Below, piece after piece: positions 26,184-33,627 of a DNA stretch of 64,000 bases. Origin of the DNA: Thalassotalea_B piscium_A (GTDB taxonomy: Bacteria > Pseudomonadota > Gammaproteobacteria > Enterobacterales > Alteromonadaceae). The DNA lies in assembly GCA_049347715.1 (NCBI GenBank), contig CP186339.1, positions 124,001 to 188,000 on the forward strand, read 5' to 3'. Position 1 is the first letter of the stretch. The number at the start of each line of letters is the position of its first letter. The notes beneath the pieces were generated by a model. It did no database searches, was not told the origin of the DNA, and was given only the letters and a program-made list of their open reading frames with translations. The position numbers and the translations under genes were made by a program.

Positions 26184-27641
26184 CTATTTGACGGGGATTT
26201 CCTTGAGAACAGCAACCAGTAGTTCCCAATACTGAGCAACGGTGGCAATTTCAATTTTTTCGTCAGGAGAATGAGGAAATTTGATCGTTGGACCAAATGA
26301 CACCATATCCCAATGAGGGTAAGCGGTTTTGAATAATCCACATTCTAAGCCAGCATGAATGACCATAACTTCTGGTATTTTGCCAAAAAGCGTTTGGTAG
26401 GTATTACGCACTGTAGCCATAATGGGAGATTTTATATCAGGTTTCCAGCCGGGATATGCACCAGAAAATTGAATATCAGCATTTGCTAGTTTAAAGACAG
26501 AATCCACCATGGTTTGTGTAGCAAGACGGCCATCATCATGCAAACTGCGTATTAATGTTAAGGCTTCGAATTTTTTACCTTTAGTACGCATTACCCCGAG
26601 ATTAAGTGATGATTCGACAATACCTTCTATATCATCACTCATGCGAATCACACCATTAGGACAAGCATTTAATGCTCTTAATATATTGATTTGACATGTT
26701 TTTGTCCAACACTCTTCAAATGTTTCTGGAGAAATTAGCAACATCTCAATATCGGGTTCTACCGTATGTAAATTGGTTTTTATGGTGGTAATATATTGGT
26801 CTAAGTGTGCTTTGAATGCGTCAACGTCTTGTTGGGCGATAACAAAACTTGTATCAGCTTCACGTGGAATAGCATTACGTAAACTGCCTCCTGATAACTC
26901 AGTTAAATGCATATCAAATTTTTCACAGGCAGATAACAAAAAGCGTACAAGTAATAAGCATGCATTTGCTCGGCCTAAGTGGATATCAACGCCAGAGTGC
27001 CCGCCTTTTAATCCTGAAATATTTAAATTAAATGCTTGGTAATTTTCAGGAACGTCTTGATAGTCAAGAGTAAAGTTAGCTGTGCCATCAATGCCTCCGG
27101 CACAACCCATATAAACTTCACCTTCTTGTTCAGAATCGGTATTAATTAATATTTCGCCGGTAAACCAATTAGGCGCTAAGCCAAAGGCGCCTGTCATACC
27201 CGCTTCTTCGTCTATAGTGATCAGCACTTCTAAAGGGCCATGGACAATGTCTTTGCTTTCAAGAATAGCAAGAGTAGAAGCGAGTCCGACACCGTTATCA
27301 GCACCAAGGGTTGTTCCTTCTGCTTTTACCCAATCGCCATCGACATAAGGCTTGATAGGATCGGTTAAAAAGTCATGGGTTACAGAAGCGTTCTTTTGCG
27401 GCACCATATCCATATGTGCTTGTAAAATAACACCTTTACGATTTTCGTATCCTGCAGTTGCCGGTTTAGCTATGCGGATGTTACCTACATTATCTTCACT
27501 TACGTCTAATCCAAGGTCTTTTGCCCAAGATTGAATCCACAAAGAAATTTTTTGTTCATGCTTTGATGGATGAGGAATGGCACAAATTTGTTCGAAAAGT
27601 TGCCATAAACGTGTAGGTTTTAGTTGTGATAAAGTGCTCAC
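26184..27641 (-). CDS. pepD: Aminoacyl-histidine dipeptidase (peptidase D)
   Basis: A 485-residue M20-family cytoplasmic metallopeptidase. Metal and catalytic motifs are QAHMDMVPQK (His and Asp), TTLGADNGVG (bridging Asp), IDEEAGMTGA (Glu pair) and NTDSEQEGEVYMGCAGG. It hydrolyses dipeptides including Xaa-His and feeds amino acids into metabolism. The start is GTG with AAAGGATC upstream. It is transcribed alone in the direction of crbR. Confidence 0.96.
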   Translation of the reverse strand: MSTLSQLKPTRLWQLFEQICAIPHPSKHEQKISLWIQSWAKDLGLDVSEDNVGNIRIAKPATAGYENRKGVILQAHMDMVPQKNASVTHDFLTDPIKPYVDGDWVKAEGTTLGADNGVGLASTLAILESKDIVHGPLEVLITIDEEAGMTGAFGLAPNWFTGEILINTDSEQEGEVYMGCAGGIDGTANFTLDYQDVPENYQAFNLNISGLKGGHSGVDIHLGRANACLLLVRFLLSACEKFDMHLTELSGGSLRNAIPREADTSFVIAQQDVDAFKAHLDQYITTIKTNLHTVEPDIEMLLISPETFEECWTKTCQINILRALNACPNGVIRMSDDIEGIVESSLNLGVMRTKGKKFEALTLIRSLHDDGRLATQTMVDSVFKLANADIQFSGAYPGWKPDIKSPIMATVRNTYQTLFGKIPEVMVIHAGLECGLFKTAYPHWDMVSFGPTIKFPHSPDEKIEIATVAQYWELLVAVLKEIPVK

Positions 27642-27770
27642 AGAATGATCCTTTAATGAATGTAATTTTTATTATTATTGAATGGTTAAAAACGTATTTA
27701 CTGCTTATATAATAACGAAATATATCGCTATACGCATGTTTATCGTTAAATTTAAACGAGAGAGAGTGTA

Positions 27771-27793
27771 CGCTATCCTTAACAAGAATAGCG
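27771..27793 (-). terminator. Hairpin downstream of slmA
   Basis: CGCTAT(C)CTT pairs with AAG(A)ATAGCG across a 3-base loop, about 15 bases after the slmA stop on the minus strand. There is no T tract, so it may be a transcript-end stabiliser, not an intrinsic terminator. Confidence 0.4.
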
Positions 27794-27807
27794 TTAATAG
27801 AGGGTGA

Positions 27808-28392
27808 TTATTTACTTGCCATTAAAAATTGCCACTGTTCATTAAAATTATCACTTGGCTTTTTATTAAAACCTGACCGCACATATTGGCTGATTTTTCC
27901 TTCAGCGAAAGCCACTAATATATTAGCAAGGGCTTGCTCACTAATAGAAAAACTTTTACCTTCGCGTAACTTACGTTCACGTAAAATTTGTTTAAACTGA
28001 GATTCTAATTTATCAAAAAATTGATTAACTCTAGCGCGCAAACGTTCATTTTCACCCATTAATGCATCGCCGGATAAAATACGACACATGCCGGGGTTAC
28101 GTTCAGCAAAAACTAACAATACATGTAAAATATGATGGCAACGTACCAAGGCTTCTTTGTGATCTGAGAGTATTAAATTTACACGCGAAAACGTTGATTC
28201 TTCAATAAATTCAATTAAGCCTTCAAACATACGTGCTTTTGAAGGAAAGTGGCGATATAAAGCGGCTTCAGAAACACCAACTTCAGCAGCTAATTTAGCT
28301 GTTGTTATACGTTCACCGGGACTGCTTTGTAACATCAGTGCCAAACATTCTAAAATTTGTTGCTTACGATTGGGCTTTTGATTAACCGACAT
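27808..28392 (-). CDS. slmA: Nucleoid occlusion factor SlmA
   Basis: A 194-residue TetR-fold protein of the SlmA family (KQQILECLALMLQSSPGERI; HTH with TTAKLAAEVGVSEAALYRHF). SlmA binds chromosomal sites and antagonises FtsZ assembly over the nucleoid. It has the standard length and lies next to coaBC, as in other gammaproteobacteria. The rest of the sequence (AERNPGMCRILSGDALMGEN) is typical of the FtsZ-binding side. Confidence 0.97.
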   Translation of the reverse strand: MSVNQKPNRKQQILECLALMLQSSPGERITTAKLAAEVGVSEAALYRHFPSKARMFEGLIEFIEESTFSRVNLILSDHKEALVRCHHILHVLLVFAERNPGMCRILSGDALMGENERLRARVNQFFDKLESQFKQILRERKLREGKSFSISEQALANILVAFAEGKISQYVRSGFNKKPSDNFNEQWQFLMASK

Positions 28393-28447
28393 AAATAGTG
28401 TTCTCTAATGCGTGTTATTGGCTGATGGGTCAGCTCAGTTTTTATAG

Positions 28448-28509
28448 ATACTCAATCCAAGTTAACGTAAATATTTTAGCGAAAGTTTACGCACATAAGA
28501 ATTGAGTAT
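28448..28509. repeat. Nested inverted repeat between coaBC and slmA
   Basis: Outer arms ATACTCAAT (28448-28456) and ATTGAGTAT (28501-28509) enclose inner arms CGTAAA (28466-28471) and TTTACG (28486-28491). It lies about 20 bases after the coaBC stop and upstream of slmA. It could end coaBC transcription or be an operator for slmA. Confidence 0.45.
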
Positions 28510-28528
28510 ATTTATTATATCCTGTTAT

Positions 28529-29743
28529 TTATTGACTTTCATCTCGTTGTTGGACGATTAAGTCAACTAATTGTTGAGCCACTTTTTGCTTATTAGCTAA
28601 GGGGAGGTCATATTGTTGCTCTCGGCTAAAAACAGTTAACGCATTATTATCGCTATTAAAGCCTTGATTAGTTTTTGCGACATTATTTGCTGCGATAAGG
28701 TCAAGATTTTTTCTTGTTAACTTATCCTTAGCATAATGGGCTAAATCTTGTGTTTCTGCGGCAAAACCGACAGTAAATGGCTTGTTTTTTAATGCAGCGA
28801 CATCGGCAACAATATCCGGATTTTTAACTAAGTTAATTTGCATGTTATCGCTGGATTTTTTAATTTTCTCGGTAGCAACTTCTGCGATTTTATAGTCAGC
28901 TACTGCGGCACAGGCGATAAAAACATCTGCACTGTTAACATGGGTCATTACTGCTTTATGCATATCTTCGGCGCTAATGACCTCAATACGATTAACTTTA
29001 TTGGGGCAATCGAGAGAAACAGGTCCTGACACTAAGGTTACCTTCGCGCCGGCATCTGCAGCAGCTTTGGCAAGAGCATAGCCCATTTTTCCTGAACTAT
29101 GGTTGGAAATATAACGTACGGGATCAATGGCTTCTCTAGTAGGACCTGCGGTAATTAACCAATCTTGGCCAATTAATGTTTGGCTTTGTTGCGCAGTTTG
29201 AAAATAATCACAAGCTAATTGAACAAGTTCATCTACTTCAAGCATACGTCCTAAGCCAACATCACCACATGCTTGCTCGCCTTTACCTGGTCCCCATATG
29301 TCAAAATCACGGTCTGCTAAACGGGTGACATTCTCTTGGGTGATTTTAGCATGCCACATTTGTTGGTTCATTGCGGGTGCTATGGCTATTTTTGCGGCAC
29401 TAGCTAAACAAAGGGTTGTGAGTAAATCATTGGCCATACCGACAGAAATTCGAGCTATCGCATCCGCCGTGGCAGGAGCAATAATAATTAAATCGGCCCA
29501 TTTAGCTATAGCGATATGACCCATAGCTAATTCAGCTTCGGTATCAAGTAAACTATCTGCAACCGCATTGGCTGAAACCGCTTGTAATGTTAGAGGTGTA
29601 ATAAAGGCTTTGGCACCTTCAGTCATCACAACTTTAACATTTGCGCCTTGATCTTTTAATCGTCTGACAAGTTCTGGTGTTTTGTAAGCGGCAATTCCAC
29701 CGGTAATGCCAAGTACTAAATTTTTTCCCTGAAGAATACTCAT
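28529..29743 (-). CDS. coaBC: Bifunctional phosphopantothenoylcysteine decarboxylase / phosphopantothenate-cysteine ligase
   Basis: A 404-residue cytoplasmic enzyme of coenzyme A synthesis. The N-terminal flavoprotein decarboxylase (CoaC) carries GITGGIAAYKTPELVRRL, the active His region (GHIAIAKWADLIIIAPATAD) and PAMNQQMW. The C-terminal ligase (CoaB) carries ITAGPTREAIDPVRYISNHS, SGKMGYALA and ACAAVADYK. The length is standard. It is divergent from radC with 187 bases between starts, as in E. coli-type dfp/radC organisation. Confidence 0.98.
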   Translation of the reverse strand: MSILQGKNLVLGITGGIAAYKTPELVRRLKDQGANVKVVMTEGAKAFITPLTLQAVSANAVADSLLDTEAELAMGHIAIAKWADLIIIAPATADAIARISVGMANDLLTTLCLASAAKIAIAPAMNQQMWHAKITQENVTRLADRDFDIWGPGKGEQACGDVGLGRMLEVDELVQLACDYFQTAQQSQTLIGQDWLITAGPTREAIDPVRYISNHSSGKMGYALAKAAADAGAKVTLVSGPVSLDCPNKVNRIEVISAEDMHKAVMTHVNSADVFIACAAVADYKIAEVATEKIKKSSDNMQINLVKNPDIVADVAALKNKPFTVGFAAETQDLAHYAKDKLTRKNLDLIAANNVAKTNQGFNSDNNALTVFSREQQYDLPLANKQKVAQQLVDLIVQQRDESQ

Positions 29744-29930
29744 TAACTGCTAATCTTATTAATGTTTGGCGATACAATACCACCAAATAACAATAATTTG
29801 AATTGAATACCCAATTCACCGCAAGGGGTAAAAGACATAAGCTGATTAGAAAAGTCTGACAATTTCGCAAAAAATAAAAATGCTGACTAAAATATTGTCT
29901 GGAGAATTGGGAATTAACAAGGAAGTGACA

Positions 29931-30602
29931 ATGTTAAAAGATTGGCCTGATCAAGAAAAGCCTCGTGAAAAGCTTCGTCAATTTGGTGCTCAAAGTTTAA
30001 GTGATGCCGAGTTGCTTGCTATATTTCTTCGCACAGGCATAAAAGGTTGTAATGTAGTTGATTTAGCGAGAAAACTATTGAGAACCTTTGGCAGTATAGG
30101 CGCCATTTATCGCGCCGATGAAAGTGAGTTTTGTCGAGTAAAAGGTTTAGGTATCGCTAAATATGTACAATTACAAGCATGCTTAGAACTTAGTAAGCGT
30201 TACTTAGCTGAAGAGTTAACGCTTGGACATGAATTGACATCATCGGACGTAAGTAAAAATTATTTAATGGCTGAATTAAAACACGAAACCCACGAGGTTT
30301 TTGCTATGCTATTACTTAATAATCAGCATCAAGTAATTAGTTTTGAAAGGCTTTTTCAAGGTACTATTAATGCCGCAGCTGTATATCCTCGAGTAGTGGT
30401 TGAACAGGTATTAAAGCATGGTGCCAGCGCTGTTATTTTTGCACATAATCATCCATCAGGCGTTGCTGAACCTAGCATAGCCGATAAACAAATCACTCAA
30501 CAACTTAAACAAGCATTAGCCTTAATTGATGTCAGAGTACTAGATCATATGATTATTGCTCATCATCATTGTTATTCATTTGCTGAGCATGGCATTCTTT
30601 AA
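29931..30602 (+). CDS. radC: RadC family JAB-domain protein
   Basis: A 223-residue protein. The ATG at 29931 is chosen because AAGGAAG lies seven bases before it and the length then matches RadC; an ATG at 29880 is upstream of this site. The N-terminal UPF0758 helix-hairpin-helix part (SLSDAELLAIFLRTGIKGCN) is followed by the JAB/MPN+ metal site (AHNHPSGVAEPS). The name comes from an old repair allele, and the true activity of the chromosomal protein is not settled. Its position before rpmB-rpmG is conserved, but three extra genes intervene here. Confidence 0.95.
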   Translation: MLKDWPDQEKPREKLRQFGAQSLSDAELLAIFLRTGIKGCNVVDLARKLLRTFGSIGAIYRADESEFCRVKGLGIAKYVQLQACLELSKRYLAEELTLGHELTSSDVSKNYLMAELKHETHEVFAMLLLNNQHQVISFERLFQGTINAAAVYPRVVVEQVLKHGASAVIFAHNHPSGVAEPSIADKQITQQLKQALALIDVRVLDHMIIAHHHCYSFAEHGIL

Positions 30603-30673
30603 TGAAAACAGTTGCAACTAAGTACAATGCCAGTTAATTTTATAGGAGTAGAACTTGCAAGTAAGGACAATTG

Positions 30674-30985
30674 ATGACAGATGCTGATCAAGAAAAAATA
30701 AATGAAGAACGTAGACAGTTCTTTAGATTAGATATGGAAAAGGAGCTGGTTGATATTCTTTGGCTGAATGAAAGCGGACAACAATCAGCAAAAAAAATAG
30801 CCTGTTTAGATTTTTCACGTGGTGGTCTAAAGTTAGATTGTGACCAAGCAATAGAAATACAAACACCGGTAACCGTAATATTTAAAGCTGCCGATCCACG
30901 CAGTCAAAAGTTAACTGGGCGAGTCATTCGATGTATTCAACAAAAGAATGGTTGGTTCGAGATAGCATTAAAACTTGACGATTAG
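30674..30985 (+). CDS. Small PilZ domain protein
   Basis: A 103-residue single-domain PilZ protein. The c-di-GMP signature is present: an RxxxR-like ERRQFFRLD near residue 15 and DFSRGGLKL (D/N-x-S-x-x-G) near residue 50. The TTG at 30671 is an alternative start; ATG has GTAAGGA upstream. It would bind cyclic di-GMP and pass the signal to a partner. It lies 85 bases before the ParA-like gene on the same strand and between two core genes, radC and rpmB, so a functional link to the ParA module is plausible but unproven. Confidence 0.88.
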   Translation: MTDADQEKINEERRQFFRLDMEKELVDILWLNESGQQSAKKIACLDFSRGGLKLDCDQAIEIQTPVTVIFKAADPRSQKLTGRVIRCIQQKNGWFEIALKLDD

Positions 30986-30998
30986 TTGATTTACGCAA

Positions 30999-31022
30999 AT
31001 AGTTATTTTATGAACTATAGTT
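30999..31022. promoter_or_regulatory. ATAGTT repeats before the ParA-like gene
   Basis: ATAGTT occurs at 30999-31004 and again at 31017-31022; the second is part of a palindrome AACTATAGTT (31013-31022). Repeated short half-sites of this type are typical operators or centromere sites of ribbon-helix-helix proteins, and one is encoded two genes downstream. The cluster is short and AT-rich, so chance is not excluded. Confidence 0.3.
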
Positions 31023-31070
31023 AATGATCGTTGCAATTATATTTAGGTAGTAAAAGAAGGAAATGGCTAT

Positions 31071-31739
31071 ATGATGATTTTAGTGGGAGGAGAGAAAGGT
31101 GGTAGTGGTAAAAGCTGCCTGGCTCAAAACCTTGCCGTGTATTTTGCTCGAGATAAACAAGCAATAGTATTAATGGTTGATTGTGATCCGCAACGAACAA
31201 CCTCTGACTGGATTCAAGCACGCAATTCCGATCCAACATTACCTTCAATAAACTGTATTCAGTTATACGGAAAAATCCGTAATGACCTTTTAAGTTTAAA
31301 TCAGCATTATGATTATGTCATTGTTGATTGTGGTGGCCAAGATAACCTAGCGTTACGCGCTGCTATGTCAGTTGCAGACCATGTGATTATTCCATTACGA
31401 CCTAAACGTCGTGATTTAAAAACGGTACCCCACATGGAAGACATGTTAAGTACGTGTAAAATGGTTAATCCTAAAATGCTTGCCTCATTTGTGATCACAC
31501 AATGTCCAGCACTACCGACTCAAGGCGGAAGAATTCGTGAAGCGAAAGAAGTCTGTAGCTCATATGGCATTAATGTTCTAGAAGCCGTTACCTATAACAG
31601 AAATGTTTATGATGACAGTGAAGAAAGTGGATCTTCAGTATTAGAAAGTGATCCAACAAGTAAGGCGGCAGATGAAATGAAAGCGATAGCTGAAGAGCTA
31701 TTAGCAATGAAACCGGACGACTCTCATGAGTTTAAGTGA
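31071..31739 (+). CDS. ParA/MinD-family ATPase
   Basis: A 222-residue ATPase without an N-terminal HTH, as in type Ib ParA/VirC1-like proteins. Deviant Walker A is GGEKGGSGKS (signature Lys9, catalytic Lys14), switch I region VDCDPQRTTSDW, Walker B YVIVDCGGQDN. It would dimerise on ATP and bind DNA non-specifically to move a cargo. The downstream ribbon-helix-helix gene overlaps it by 14 bases, which is the usual partition-operon layout. Here it lies on the chromosome between core genes, with no replication gene near, so the cargo might be something other than a plasmid. GAAGGA precedes the ATG. Confidence 0.9.
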   Translation: MMILVGGEKGGSGKSCLAQNLAVYFARDKQAIVLMVDCDPQRTTSDWIQARNSDPTLPSINCIQLYGKIRNDLLSLNQHYDYVIVDCGGQDNLALRAAMSVADHVIIPLRPKRRDLKTVPHMEDMLSTCKMVNPKMLASFVITQCPALPTQGGRIREAKEVCSSYGINVLEAVTYNRNVYDDSEESGSSVLESDPTSKAADEMKAIAEELLAMKPDDSHEFK

Positions 31740-32118
31740 TTTAAAAAAATCTAATCAAGGTAAAACAACGAAAAAGCAGTTCACTGTTGATGAATTTATT
31801 GAGGATGCTGAAAACTACGCAAAGGGGGCGCCTGAAATAGTTAGTGGTGACAAATCACAAACTTTAGGATTAAAAGAAGCCATTGCGGCAGCAAAACAAT
31901 TTGAAGTTAAGCAGCGTGCTGAAAGACAAAAAGCAAAAGCTAAACCGTTTCGTCATGCTACCTTTACTTTGAGTGAGCAAGCTATAAATCAACTACAAGA
32001 TCTTGCCGCGGGTAGTAACTTAGCAAAATCTAGAATTATACGGATTTTAATTGATGAACTTTGTAACGAAGAGCAACAAGAAAAAATAAATAAATTATTA
32101 GCATCAGATGTAGACTAA
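31726..32118 (+). CDS. Ribbon-helix-helix partner of the ParA-like ATPase
   Basis: A 130-residue protein. The N-terminal 80 residues are charged and probably flexible, rich in Lys/Ala/Gln (AAAKQFEVKQRAERQKAKAK). The C-terminal part (FRHATFTLSEQAINQLQDLA then KSRIIRILIDELC) fits a ribbon-helix-helix DNA-binding fold: a beta strand, then two helices. In type Ib partition systems such a small protein is the centromere-binding factor and stimulates ParA through its flexible tail. It overlaps the ATPase gene and is presumably translated with it. No homologue is named with confidence. Confidence 0.7.
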   Translation: MSLSDLKKSNQGKTTKKQFTVDEFIEDAENYAKGAPEIVSGDKSQTLGLKEAIAAAKQFEVKQRAERQKAKAKPFRHATFTLSEQAINQLQDLAAGSNLAKSRIIRILIDELCNEEQQEKINKLLASDVD

Positions 32119-32135
32119 AAGTGAGTGAAATATAA

Positions 32136-32166
32136 ACATTTTGTTTGGTTTCGAAACAAAAAATGT
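32136..32166 (+). terminator. Imperfect hairpin after the ParA-RHH pair
   Basis: ACATTTTGTTT pairs with AAACAAAAAATGT, with a two-base bulge and an internal GTTTCGAAAC palindrome. It ends the cassette before the separate rpmB promoter. Confidence 0.4.
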
Positions 32167-32258
32167 AATTTCTCTCCCTTTTATCGCCTTAAAACAACCC
32201 TTAACTAGCTGATATTTATGGTTTTATTAAACTTGTAGTACAGATTAGTGATAAAAGC

Positions 32259-32287
32259 TAGATTTAATAAACCAGTTTCTCTATAAT
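32259..32287 (+). promoter_or_regulatory. Probable rpmB-rpmG promoter
   Basis: A perfect TATAAT (32282-32287) lies about 80 bases before rpmB, with a poor -35 (TAGATT, 32259-32264) 17 bases upstream. A GC-rich leader with the palindrome AGCTCGAGCT follows, as expected for a ribosomal protein leader. Confidence 0.55.
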
Positions 32288-32367
32288 ATGCCACCTTTTT
32301 CAGGATCCCGAGGCGACGGTCTTGGGGAAATAAAGCTCGAGCTGAAATTAATTTTGGAGTACTCATT

Positions 32368-32604
32368 ATGTCTAAAGTTTGCCAAGTAACAGGCAAAAAG
32401 CCAGTCGTAGGGAACAACCGTTCTCACGCAAGAAACGCAACACGTCGTCGTTTCTTACCAAACCTTCAATCTCACCGTTTTTGGGTTGAGAGTGAAAACC
32501 GTTTCGTTAAATTACGTTTAACTCCGAAAGGAATGCGTATTATCGATAAAAAAGGTATCGATGCAGTATTAACTGACATTCGTGCCCGTGGCGAAAAAAT
32601 TTAA
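32368..32604 (+). CDS. rpmB: 50S ribosomal protein L28
   Basis: A 78-residue protein matching L28 end to end (MSKVCQVTGKKPVVGNNRSH; ARNATRRRFLPNLQSHRFWV). It is a large-subunit protein. TTTTGGAG precedes the ATG. It forms an operon with rpmG nine bases downstream. Confidence 0.99.
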   Translation: MSKVCQVTGKKPVVGNNRSHARNATRRRFLPNLQSHRFWVESENRFVKLRLTPKGMRIIDKKGIDAVLTDIRARGEKI

Positions 32605-32613
32605 GGAACCATC

Positions 32614-32769
32614 ATGCGTGATAAAATTCGTTTAGTATCAAGTGCTGGTACAGGTCATTTTTATACTACTGATAAGAATAAAAAGACTATGCCTGAAAAG
32701 ATGGAGATCAAAAAGTTTGATCCTAGAATCCGTCAACACGTAATATATAAAGAAGCTAAAATTAAGTAA
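32614..32769 (+). CDS. rpmG: 50S ribosomal protein L33
   Basis: A 51-residue protein (MRDKIRLVSSAGTGHFYTTD; KKTMPEKMEIKKFDPRIRQH). It is the zinc-free (C-minus) form: positions where CxxC pairs occur in zinc-binding L33 hold other residues. TTAAGGAA precedes the ATG. A strong terminator follows. Confidence 0.99.
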   Translation: MRDKIRLVSSAGTGHFYTTDKNKKTMPEKMEIKKFDPRIRQHVIYKEAKIK

Positions 32770-32792
32770 GTTTAGCCTCAAGTATATAAAAA

Positions 32793-32820
32793 AGCTCAGC
32801 AAATGCTGGGCTTTTTTTTT
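32793..32820 (+). terminator. Rho-independent terminator of rpmB-rpmG
   Basis: AGCTCAGC pairs with GCTGGGCT (one G-T pair) over AAAT and is followed by nine T. Confidence 0.95.
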
Positions 32821-32932
32821 ACCCTATTTTTTATTCCTCTCTTCGTCTGATTATTTAGATTTTAATCATAATTATGAGTAATATGTGGCTTAGTTATTGT
32901 CGCTATTAAACGACATTCATAGAGGATACAGA

Positions 32933-33550
32933 ATGACACAACTTAAATTAACTTATTTTGATGTAGATGGTGGTCGTGGCGAACCTATTCGCTTAGCACT
33001 CCATATTGGCGGTATTGAATTTGAAGATTATCGTTTTCCTTATAGTGCTTTTCTTGAAGAAAGGGAAAAGACACCGTTAGGACAAGTACCTGTTCTTGAT
33101 GTTGATGGCACAGCTGTTACCCAGTCTAATGCTATTCTTCGCTATGTGGGTAAACAAACTGAGTTATACCCGAGTGATTTATATCAAGCCTTGATATGTG
33201 ATGAGATTATGGATGTCGCAGAAGACTGTATCAATTCAATCGTATCCACGTTTCAATTCAAAGGCGATGAATTAAAAGTGGCTCGAGAAAAACTAGTGGA
33301 TGAAGATCTAGCCAAGTATTTAAAATTTATCGAGTCGAAACTTGCTTTACAAGGTGGAGATTATTTTGCAGATCATCGTTTAACAATTGCTGACCTAAAA
33401 ATATTTCCTATTATTGGTTGGTTGAATTCTGGTAGCCTAGAATATATCCCGATGGATTTAGTGGAAAAGGTTGCCCCACAATTAAATAAACATCTGCAAC
33501 AAATCAGCAAAGAAGCAAAAGTTGTAGCATATTATCAAGCGAGAAAGTAA
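32933..33550 (+). CDS. Glutathione S-transferase, sigma/alpha-like
   Basis: A 205-residue protein. The ATG at 32933 is chosen from AGAGGAT six bases upstream; an in-frame ATG 36 bases earlier lacks a site. The thioredoxin-like N-domain has the catalytic Tyr in LTYFDVDGGRGEPIRLAL, the glutathione-binding QVPVLDVDG and TQSNAILRYVG, and an all-helical C-domain (RLTIADLKIF). This layout is that of Tyr-type (sigma-like) GSTs, which conjugate glutathione to electrophiles or isomerise substrates. It is transcribed alone. Confidence 0.92.
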   Translation: MTQLKLTYFDVDGGRGEPIRLALHIGGIEFEDYRFPYSAFLEEREKTPLGQVPVLDVDGTAVTQSNAILRYVGKQTELYPSDLYQALICDEIMDVAEDCINSIVSTFQFKGDELKVAREKLVDEDLAKYLKFIESKLALQGGDYFADHRLTIADLKIFPIIGWLNSGSLEYIPMDLVEKVAPQLNKHLQQISKEAKVVAYYQARK

Positions 33551-33566
33551 ATATTTTGATTGTATG

Positions 33567-33602
33567 GCTAGTCGCTAACCTGAGGTCAGGATAGCGACTA
33601 GC
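33567..33602. terminator. Long hairpin between convergent GST and DUF885 genes
   Basis: GCTAGTCGCTA (33567-33577) pairs with TAGCGACTAGC (33592-33602), with an inner CCTGA-GG-TCAGG stem. No strong T tract follows on either strand. Confidence 0.65.
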
Positions 33603-33627
33603 GAATATTGCTTAGTGTTAAGTAATG

